A stretch of 64,000 nt of DNA, taken from the NCBI GenBank assembly GCA_043228905.1, contig JBHGNT010000007.1:8122001-8186000 (forward strand), given 5' to 3'. This document shows, one piece after another, positions 55,700 to 64,000 of the stretch; the stretch's first letter is position 1; each line of letters opens with the position of its first letter. This stretch comes from Azolla caroliniana. Taxonomy: Eukaryota; Polypodiophyta. The notes beneath the pieces were generated by a model that was not told where the DNA came from, ran no database searches, and saw only the letters and a program-made list of their open reading frames with translations. The translations under genes and the position numbers were made by a program.

Positions 55700-57143
55700 G
55701 GGTACGGTGGAAGGAATGTTCTTAATTGTTTTGGAAGGCAAAATACAAACAACCTTTGGATTTCGGCCAAACTTATGGATTTGCGAAATATGGCTGAGTC
55801 GGCCAGGCCATAAGTTCGGGCTTGTCGATTCGGCTATGTTCACGACCCCTTCTGGATTGATCGCGATAATTGGATACAAGTTGTTGTACTTGTGTCCGCG
55901 TCCAATCTTCAGGTTTCCTCAGCTGATCATCCATGTCGACTCATTGAGAGTTGTTTGGTACTCGTCTTCAACTAATATGTCGATGGAGACCAGACTCCTT
56001 TTTAGATTGGGTACATGCTGAACTTGGTGCAAGGTGATCATGTTGCCATTCGGTAATCAAATGGGGACCTCTCCTATCCATGCAATTATGTGCTCTTACC
56101 CGTTGCCAAGTCGGACAGTGTCGTTGGTGTCAACTGAATAGTTTGAAAACCATTTGATGTTTGGGGTTACGTGAAATGTGGCACCGGAGTCCAATAACCA
56201 CGTGTGTGCGTCTTGCGCACTGTAGAGGACCTCTCCAATCACCGAGTCCTCTAGAGAGGGAATTTCTCTTGATCGAGAGTTGGCAACATTGATTTGGTTG
56301 CCGATTGGAGAGTGGTTCAAGTCGGATCGTCTCGAGTTCCGCTTGAATCGTCGACCCCTCTCCTTCCTCTTGATCGACCAACAGTTGGAAACATTGAGAC
56401 CGGGTTTTCTGCAATGAGTGCAGAAATCACATGGTCAACTATTCCTCGACTTCGACCTCTGTCGGTCTCCCCTCTTTCTCGATCGACTGGTGTTTCGACT
56501 AGATCGTTCGACTTGTTCTCTCGATCGACTCGATCGAGTGATGGGCTTCTGTCGACTTGTCGATGGTGAGTCCCATAAATTTTTGCCGAATATCCTCTAT
56601 GAGAATTTGATCGATAGTTTCGTCCAGGTTTAGCCTAAGGCTGCTATTGGCGAAAGTCATGCAGAATACCTTCCAGCTCGTTGGCAAGCTCGATAGGAGG
56701 GCAAGGGCTTTCACTTCTTCTTCGAAGTAAATCCCTTGGGAGGAGAGTTCAAACAACACCCGACTGAAGGTATTGATGTGGGAGGTTGTTGGATATGTCT
56801 CTCTCATCTTGATGTTGAATAGTTGTCGGATCAATATCAGTTTTGAAGATGAGGACTTCTTCTCATACACAGCCTGTAACTTCTCCTACAAAGAGAATGT
56901 TATCGCCTCCTTTGCCATACTGAAATAGACGTTTTTGGCCAGATGCATTCGAATGGTGGAGTGTGCAATTTCATCTATTGATCTCCACTCTTTGGCTGAT
57001 ATTGAGGCAGGTTTTTCGCTATGTCGAATGACCTTAACCTGTCTTCGAATGATCAACACGTCTCGCATCATCTCCTTCCACAGGGCAAAGTTTTTGTCGT
57101 CGAACTTTCGGATTTCAACTCCTGTTCCAGATGTTGAAGCCAT
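55700..57143 (-). pseudogene. Ty1/copia relic G (gag, protease, pre-integrase)
   Basis: On the minus strand: gag start MASTSGTGVEIRKFDDKNFA with LWKEMMRDVLIIRRQV (57143 down), gag core (LILIRQLFNIKMRETYPTTS, LALLSSLPTSW), a zinc knuckle CTHCRKPGLNVSNC near 56380-56425, protease TWLLDSGATFHVTP at about 56160-56200, and a pre-integrase piece LWPGRLSHISQ near 55790-55820. It resembles element D gag-pro but is diverged, with frameshifts and stops. Integrase core and RT are missing; the element is truncated on the left. Confidence 0.85.
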
Positions 57144-57245
57144 GTTCGTTTGAAGTGAGATTTACTGACCTGGTCTTTTCTTTCGGTTGTAGGGTTTCCT
57201 CTTCTTGGATTTTCTGCAATTCGCTGTTGTTGAACAACAAAAGGC

Positions 57246-57257
57246 TCTGATACCACT
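57246..57257 (-). other. primer-binding site of relic G
   Basis: The plus strand CTCTGATACCAC is the complement of (G)TGGTATCAGAG, adjacent to an LTR terminus TGTTGATGGC at 57258. Confidence 0.8.
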
Positions 57258-57480
57258 TGTTGATGGCTATGTTCGGATATGTGCGCGGAAGTATGTGTGA
57301 GGACCTGTTTGTGTAGAACTCCCAATAATAGAACTCAATGAGTTTTATTATGTAAAGCTCACACAATAGAATTATTTGGAGGGAATTTGGGGAACAATGG
57401 GAGTAGGACAAACAATATTGACCATTAGTGTAGTGCCATCGATTTTGTTGTATATCATGCCATTGTCTACAACAAACAAG
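57258..57480 (-). repeat. 5' LTR of relic G (outer end uncertain)
   Basis: Starts TGTTGATGGCTATG on the plus strand next to the primer-binding site. The outer boundary is not defined because no second LTR copy is in the window. Confidence 0.5.
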
Positions 57481-58233
57481 AAGTCTGACAACAAAACCTT
57501 GTCGTCCTCAATCCCTCTCCTGACTTAGTCCAAACGTCAAGCCGAGGGTTCACACTCTTGAAGAATCTTTTCACCCTCTCCTGCTCGCCCTCATCAATGT
57601 TCCCAAAATACCTCAGGATAACCAATAATATATTTATTTATTTATTTATATAAAATTCTAAACTCTACCCCCTCCTATTGTTGTTGACAGTTGTCAATTG
57701 TTCAAACTTAACGATGTATCATCAACCTATGACTCACGTTTATGAATGAAAACTCTCCAAATCAAGCAGACCTTCTATTTAAGAACAAAATGCCCTAAAC
57801 ATTGTTTGAAATTCCTTGACATCAAAGTAACGACGTCTTGTGTGACATAATAAAATAAAGTTTAAAGATGTGAATATATCTCTAGGATATTTATGTACAC
57901 GTGTATGTAAAATGGTGTATTTGGCTTGTAAAATTGTGCAACTTCCAAGCCCTTTCAATCATATATAATGAGATTATGAAGAGAATATCTCTATTTGGAT
58001 TTGTTATTTGAATATAATAGATTTGCACTTCACCCCAAACATATCAATAGTATTGCCATTAACTTGCATAGATGAGCAATAACAATTCACTAACACATTT
58101 CGCGTGAGGGCATTTCTTGTTTCACATATATATTGAAAGTCACTTGAAAAATCGCTACATGTTGATCCACTTTATATTGGTCAAGCCACTTGTTGTGGGC
58201 ATATTGGTAAATGCTTGGGTGCCTTAAAAAATG

Positions 58234-58308
<75 letters not shown>

Positions 58309-60255
58309 GGTCCTTTAGATATGGAACATATTTCCTCATAAGCTTTTAGATTAATGTTTAAAAACCAAGTATATTGAATTCGGTGGGGATTCCAATATAT
58401 TTGCGTGTACACTATACACACACATATGCACATCTTGTTTGTACCTATCTATAATACATGTAATATGTAGGTGATGATAAACAATTTGCGACTCATGCAC
58501 ATAATTATGTCATTTGCATATATTGGATATGCCCTTATTCATTTTCCCAACCAAACATAATTTTTGAGGTTGTCTTTGGAGTTACGCAATGGTTGAGCTC
58601 AAATACGAAATTTACCATTATGTTCATTTCATATAGAAATGAACATGCCTTCAATAATTGAGATAATCCTAGAATCAATAATCATGCATACACTTTTGAC
58701 GTAAAAAACTTCACAAAACCAAGGCTTATAAAATACCATATTTAAAACAATGTTCAAACTCAATAGTTGCATGACCATACATGTGATAGAAGGGGTTTTA
58801 CAATCTCTATTTTGAGTTATTAGTCCCGCACAAAAGTGCACTTTAAAGGGCATTTTTGTTCGGGACTTTGTTGACATTGCGTAGGGACTTGCATACACAC
58901 TTTATTTCAAATTTGGGAGGGAAAACGTTATGGATGGGACAAGTTTATTGAGGTTTTACTCCAAAGAATTGAGAAATATTTTGTGCTTATGTGTCAAAGT
59001 TGTCGACTTTCAAGTATGCTTATTTAATTTACAAAATGACTTTTCTCATGTTTGGCCAATATTCAAACCCTTGATCACATTAAAATTAAAACTAAGCACA
59101 TAATGAAGCTTCTAGCAAGAAGCAGAACTAAGTAGTTACTAGACATTCCCACATTATAATTAGAAACTAGATTAGCAAATTAAGATTCTAATTAGGGCAT
59201 GCTCAATTTCTACAAGTGATTTTAAGTATTAATACATATATAAGTGGATTTGTACTAGACGAAACATATATAAGTGGATTTGTAAATAATTTCTACTAGA
59301 CGAAACATATATAAGTGGATTTGTAAATAACCAAGGATACGTTTTGAAGTATTAATACATTTATAAGCATTTGGGTGAACTTTGAAATTTTGTTAAAAAA
59401 AACTCCTTTAGGTTTCAATATTTTAAGTATCCTAATGTGGATATCGTGATAAAATGCCTACATTGAAATAAAGGAAATGACTATTGAGAGGATTCTCAAT
59501 ATTTTTTGATTATTAGTAGTAACTCCCAAATTCTCAAGTTTGTTTTAATTATGACATTGCCTGCTCACATCTATGATGCATTGTCATCACCATTCAAGAT
59601 GATGGGCACAAATTTGACTAGTTCAGTATAGAGCCAAAAGATGACAGGAAATCTGGCAATTAGGCTATATTTTGACATGGAATGGTGGAAAGAAGGATCC
59701 ATTCCATGAAACATCACAAATGTCCGAGGTATATTTAAGTCTAGCTAAGACAAAAGGTAGGGCACACTTTCTATTCAAAATCTATAACATCTTAAGTATT
59801 CCAAATGAAGATCGAAGAATCTCTTAAAAAACGGTCATCAAGAATGAATCCACTTTTAGAATATATTTGTATGATTTTTAAGGGGTCATCATAAATATAC
59901 ATGGATATCCATTTTTTGTGGCCACCAATGTTGAGAACTCCCTGAAAAAAAGGTTGCACTCCTTGCATTTGAAGAAGAACTTCAACGAGGTCGAATATTA
60001 GGAAATCATTAGTATGGGGTGTAGTCTTATTGACTAATGATCATGATGCTACTTACTTGTCCTGCTCACATCAAATTGAGGATCAAATATTGAAAGGTAC
60101 AAATGTGAAATGTGGACAAATATAGGAAGAGGATCAATACACTATGACGTATTAGCACTAAAAGTGTATGGATTGAGAAACAACATGCTCCTACTATACA
60201 AATCATAAATTATGAGCTACACTTGTAAAGCTCCATTCTTTAACCCTACATTTGC
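57481..60255. other. no gene recognised; (CT)n at 58236-58304
   Basis: AT-rich DNA with a pure CT microsatellite and a TTTA run. No domain was seen on either strand. Confidence 0.5.
59236..59330. repeat. short tandem repeat, three copies
   Basis: ATATATAAGTGGATTTGTA occurs three times (about 59236, 59268 and 59309), separated by CTAGACGAAAC and AATAATTTCTACTAGACGAAAC. Confidence 0.85.
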
Positions 60256-60773
60256 ATGTGCCTTTTGCAAAATAATATGCTAGTCAAACTTGGATATGGT
60301 CGTATGCCATGGCAAATGGCAACGTATTTGCTTGAGCACGAGTACGAAATTATGTTAGCCAAGTTTTTATGGGGATTGGGGATTGATCCCTGGGTTGTCG
60401 TGTCCTACTTTGGATTCAAAATAAGTATACGAAGGACATGTGCAGTTGTTGAGTTACGCTTGATTGGACTTGTTCAAGTTAATATCGGAGTTCTAACGAG
60501 CTTGCAAATTGGGATCACACGTTTTCCTTAATTATGGTGGCAAATAACATACAACATGCAGAAAGCTCCAACGGCAACAATAGAGTTGAAGGAAGGAAGG
60601 TATTATTTGGGAGCTACTATTCCAGAAACGTATACACAAGTGTTTCCGAAGTCAAGAATCTTGTCAAGAGGGATAGAAGAAGTGTTAAAGTTTCTCATCG
60701 GACAAGAGCGAGTGTGCTATGAGCCTCTCCTCTGCGGGCAGAGATGAACACACACTCTAATGCTAATGATAAG

Positions 60774-60813
<40 letters not shown>

Positions 60814-61385
60814 TGGGCCCATGAGAAACATGTGTGTGTGTGTTTTCTTTTGCAAGCTCCCAAAACACAAACATCATGATTCATGGCATTATTCACATAT
60901 GTACATATGTATATGTATTATTGTATATATTTGGTCAGGGGTCACATTTATAAATACAAAACGTTTATTAGAAACATAGAAAAACGGAAAAGCACAAAAA
61001 ATAGATATGTAAGAGAAAGAGGGGGATGATGGGTATGTATGTATGTACATACATATATATATTTCTCTTTATTTCTTTATGTAATTATTAATTAATACTT
61101 TATTAATGAATATTCTGGGGCCCAACAAGAGAAAGAAAAAAGGAAGAAGGCATTTAATGTGTGGGGCCATATTAAAAATAGTGAATACAATTAAAATAAA
61201 CAAAAAGATGAATAAAAAATATAGATATGTATGTAATTGAATAAATAGAATTCTATAATTAGTTAATAAAATTAATTAATTGCAGGCAGGGGAGCACAAT
61301 TCAATGAATGAATGAATGAATGAATGAATGGCACACAAACTTTAAAAAAAAAGCTTTCAGTCAAAGGTCTCTCTCTGTCTCTCTG

Positions 61386-61455
<70 letters not shown>

Positions 61456-61675
61456 ATCCTTCTTCTTCTTCTTCTTCTTCCCGTCTGAGCCTTTCCTTCT
61501 TCCCCTTTCTCCTCTGCCTGCTGCTTCTCATTATCCGACTACTACTACTACTCAACCCTAATTCTCCTACTACCACTCAACCCTAATTCTCCTCCTCCTA
61601 CTACTCAACCCTAATTCTCCTACTACCACTCAACCCTAATTCTACACCACCACCACCACCACCATATCTCCCCAC

Positions 61676-61709
<34 letters not shown>

Positions 61710-61964
61710 GTTTCTCTGGATCTCTGTCTCTCTCTCTCTAAATTTCTCTGTAACTTCTTCTGTTTCTATGTTTTACAGCCTTTCAGCTTAGCGAGTGAAT
61801 GTGTGTGTGAGTGATAGGCATAAAGGAGTGGATTGGTATATGTATATGTAAACAGACAGACAGACAGAGGAGGTACAGGCAGGCATATCTAGATAGATAG
61901 ATAGATAGATAGATTCAGAAAGAAAGGAAGAAAGGAAGAAAGAAAGAAAGAAAGAAAGAAAGGA
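60256..61964. other. no assigned gene; simple repeats and CT-rich leader
   Basis: Two frames of 60-90 codons at 60256-60747 have no recognisable domain. (GA)n lies at 60776-60811 and (CA)n at 61395-61453. From about 61538 the motif CTCAACCCTAATTCTCCT is repeated four times. CT-rich and GAAA-rich sequence then leads to the ATG at 61965 and may be promoter or 5' UTR; the AACCCTAA element is common in plant 5' regions. Confidence 0.5.
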
Positions 61965-62052
61965 ATGGAGGGTGCGGCTGCTCCGCCGGAACCGAATGCG
62001 CTGCTGAGGGATCTGTACGAGAAGAAGCGGAACATCAGGCGCATCGCGACGG
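61965..62052 (+). CDS. 5' end of an unidentified host gene (cut by assembly gap)
   Basis: ATG 61965 opens 29 codons, MEGAAAPPEPNALLRDLYEK followed by KRNIRRIAT, which run into the N gap with no stop. The local composition turns GC-rich and the start lies after a long pyrimidine- and purine-rich leader, as expected for a first coding exon. I do not recognise the protein; the LYEKKRN segment suggests an amphipathic helix. Sequence after the gap belongs to a retrotransposon and must not be joined to it. Confidence 0.6.
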
Positions 62053-62152
62053 NNNNNNNNNNNNNNNNNNNNNNNNNNNNNNNNNNNNNNNNNNNNNNNN
62101 NNNNNNNNNNNNNNNNNNNNNNNNNNNNNNNNNNNNNNNNNNNNNNNNNNNN
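62053..62152. other. assembly gap, 100 N
   Basis: Exactly 100 N bases, the conventional placeholder for a gap of unknown size. The true distance and content are unknown. Confidence 0.99.
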
Positions 62153-62483
62153 AAGACAGTTGACTCGGATCAACAGATGGATCTGGACGAGTCGGATCGT
62201 CTGAAGGCCAAGGGGACACGGACACAGCGGATGTCGATGCCATCGTGGGAGAACCGATGGATCGGCAAGCGACGGAATCACAGCAGCGTGAGTGCTGAGA
62301 TGGGCCTATTGAACAAACATGCCGACCGAGAGGGTCGAGGCGCGCAGAACCAAAGGGGTCGCGGCAAACGGGACCGGACCAGACGAGGAGCGCAAACAAG
62401 GCGGAGTGACGCCAGGAGAAGTCAGTTGGAAGAACCGACTGCCACAAAGGCCGACACTACGACCCCACCTCAGGTTGAGCTTG
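62153..62483 (+). pseudogene. 3' part of the element-B extra ORF, second copy
   Basis: Closely similar to 18711-19038: it encodes DSDQQMDLDESDRLKAKGTR, PSWENRWIGKRRNHSSVSAE, then the RGRGKRD-rich C-terminus up to GGTTGAGCTTG. Where B continues into the polypurine tract, this copy switches to the reverse complement of the LTR start (62484-62493). This shows that the extra ORF is shared by more than one family member. Confidence 0.9.
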
Positions 62484-62493
62484 CCGCTCAACA
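62484..62493 (-). repeat. inverted B LTR terminus
   Basis: CCGCTCAACA is the exact reverse complement of the B LTR start TGTTGAGCGG. With the preceding GGTTGAGCTTG it forms the reverse complement of the first 21 bases of that LTR. Confidence 0.85.
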
Positions 62494-62813
62494 TTATTCT
62501 TGTTGGTGCAAGAAAAGAGAGAAGAGAGAGAGAAAGAGGTTGTTGCCTCTGTTGTAACCGCCGCCTGTGGCGAAGATCGTGAGCACGAGGTCATTGCCTC
62601 CGTGAACTCACTGTTTTGTACATTCCCAACATAGTGATAGTTTGCAGCTTGTAGGCTGCCGTGGTTTTTCCCTCTTTGGGTTTTCCACGTAAACATTCTG
62701 TGTACCCTTTTCTCTCCTTTGTGTCGCGTGTTTTCGGTTTCCTGTTTCCTGTGTATGAAAAGAATCTCGGTTGGGGCCGAGCGTTGTGCAAAAGGAGCGT
62801 TGAGTTCTCGTCA
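62494..62813 (+). repeat. family A LTR fragment (3' part)
   Basis: Starts at TTATTCTTGTTGGTGCAAG, homologous to about 20586 onward in the A 3' LTR, and runs to the LTR end in TCGTCA. It includes the short GA tract and the CGTGGTTTTTCCCTC block. The U3 is missing. Confidence 0.9.
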
Positions 62814-62938
62814 CTGCTCTCTCTATCTCGCTCATGTATTGTGTATTCTTAAGCTACCATTAAACCTGTGTTTCTATTCTATTGTTGTTATCCGGCTGAG
62901 CCGGTTTGTTTACAAGCTTCTGCACGCTATTCTTTACA
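62814..62938 (+). repeat. family C LTR 3' end
   Basis: CTGCTCTCTCTATCTCGCTC through CCGGCTGAGCCGG to TTCTTTACA, homologous to about 45607-45730 of LTR C. No primer-binding site follows, so it is a 3' or solo LTR end. Confidence 0.85.
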
Positions 62939-63079
62939 TACCTAGTTTTTCAAATGTACGTTAAATACCATATTGGACAAATGTACATGATATTTGACTG
63001 AACAACATTGAGGTATAGTACGTACTATACAAATTTTGAGGTACTATATGTATTTAAATGTTAAATACGGGTATGTAAA

Positions 63080-63850
63080 TAACCATGGTCTACACCTTCC
63101 ATCTGGAGGGCAACTAGTAGCACAAGCTTTGGTTAATGATTGTTTCATGTTTCTACAAGCCTCATGAGAGAATCTTGAGAAGGGGATGCTTGTATGGAAC
63201 CAAATTGCATTGGCTTTCGGATTACATATTAATTGGAGGAAGTCTAGTCTCATATCATGTACTGAAAGGGATTTGGAATGTTTAGGATGGCAAGGATCCG
63301 TGGTGAAGAAAGGATCTATTTTTTGACACTTGGGCTATCCATTAGGAATGAATGTTACAAATGGTCAATTGATTGAATGGATGTCTAGTATGTTGATGGA
63401 TACGTTCATGTATTGGAAGTCACAATCTTGGCCATTTCATGTACACTTGAAGGTTGTACAATGTACTATGGGACCCATGATATTATATTACTTGCCATTG
63501 TTGTCATGGACAAAGAAGGCTTTGCATTCTGTTTTGCAACCTCTTCGCTATTTGTTGTGGAAGAAGAGGGATAAGATGGGAATCACTTGGGTTGCGTGGA
63601 ATCATCTAGCAACCCCTAAGCACTTGGGGGGAGCTGGAATATTGAACTTATCTATGCATATGATGGCTCGTAAATTTTCATTATTACAAGACATGTGTTC
63701 AAGCTCACAACCATGGATATCTATTGTTCAATATTTCATTGAGAACAATTGTTTAACACATGGGAGGATAACGATTAAGGCTTCATGGAGGCAAAATTTA
63801 TTAAATGGATGTATTTCACTTAGAATTCCGGGCTCTTCATGTGTTTAGCA
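63080..63850 (+). pseudogene. LINE-type non-LTR reverse transcriptase fragment
   Basis: Forward frames give LALAFGLHINWRKSSLISCT, the RT thumb region (FG...N..KS), then HLGYPLGMNVTNGQLIEWMS, WPFHVHLKVVQCTMGPMILY, LLWKKRDKMGITWVAWNHLA and TPKHLGGAGILNLSMHMMAR. These match the C-terminal part of plant L1-like RT (LG.PLG; W..LS..GR; FLW; W......PK..GG.GI.NL). The catalytic palm upstream is missing. A stop at about 63333 splits it, and 5' sequence is absent. Confidence 0.75.
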
Positions 63851-64000
63851 CTTGGTTATCTCATGGCAAGAAGCACTCTTGTTATGTGTATGGAAACCAT
63901 CATCTAGTAGAGAGCATTGTAATTCTTTGCAAAAAGAGTTACTTATGTCTTCTCGGCTATTATGTTGGCCAAGAAATGAGAGATTGCGCTCTCAATTTAA

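Noticed and set aside
61965-62204. A single ORF running through the N gap
   Set aside because: The gap is of unknown size, and the right side is element-B sequence, so the fusion is artificial.

Overview
This is a TE-dense stretch of a land-plant nuclear genome. The evidence is a PLS-class pentatricopeptide-repeat (PPR) gene, an intron-containing beta-1,3-glucanase with an X8 domain, many Ty1/copia and Ty3/gypsy retrotransposons, and GC-rich TE coding DNA in an AT-rich background. A large-genome vascular plant such as a fern, lycophyte or gymnosperm would fit, but I cannot name the species. Only three host genes are visible: the PPR gene (39686-42334), the GH17/X8 glucanase (exons 49045-49457 and 51112-52216), and the 5' end of an unidentified gene (61965-62052) cut by a 100-N assembly gap (62053-62152).

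Left part (1-28350). A decayed minus-strand gypsy element (about 1-1650) is followed by an 18-kb nest of copia elements (2868-20934) bounded by the 5-bp target duplication TGATA. The nest holds copy A1 (5' LTR 2868-3499, interior truncated in integrase at 9420), copy A2 (5' LTR 9421-10300 and interior), and one shared 3' LTR (20339-20934). A1 gag is split by a 4.1-kb TIR DNA transposon (3690-7827) carrying minus-strand fragments of two unrelated host genes, RACK1 and a nucleobase-ascorbate transporter, so it is Pack-type. A2 reverse transcriptase is split by complete copia element B (13507-19455, target duplication CAGAT), which has an extra 250-codon ORF between RNase H and its 3' LTR. To the right lie a broken gypsy element E (21007-25270) interrupted by a solo LTR (24251-24562), a copia remnant F fused to it (25290-26535), and a shuffled repeat mosaic (26550-28350).

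Middle (28351-45973). An AT-rich stretch without recognisable genes precedes a young, nearly intact minus-strand copia element D (33353-38797, target duplication GTGGA, almost identical 283-bp LTRs, one in-frame UAG between integrase and RT). The PPR gene, a decayed hAT transposase with one recognisable intron, and a B-like LTR with a stub of gag follow.

Right part (45974-64000). A degenerate A-like LTR (47758-48458) precedes simple repeats and the glucanase gene. Then come several kb without recognisable genes, a minus-strand copia relic G (55700-57480), more simple repeats, the 5' exon before the gap, a patchwork of fragments from three LTR families (62153-62938), and a LINE reverse-transcriptase fragment (about 63080-63850).

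The TE genes act within their own retrotransposition cycles. The PPR protein would be expected to act on organellar RNA and the glucanase on cell-wall or plasmodesmal callose. No operon-like or defence-system organisation was found. Most stop codons in A and B replace conserved Trp, Gln or Arg codons and look like C-to-T decay of methylated DNA.
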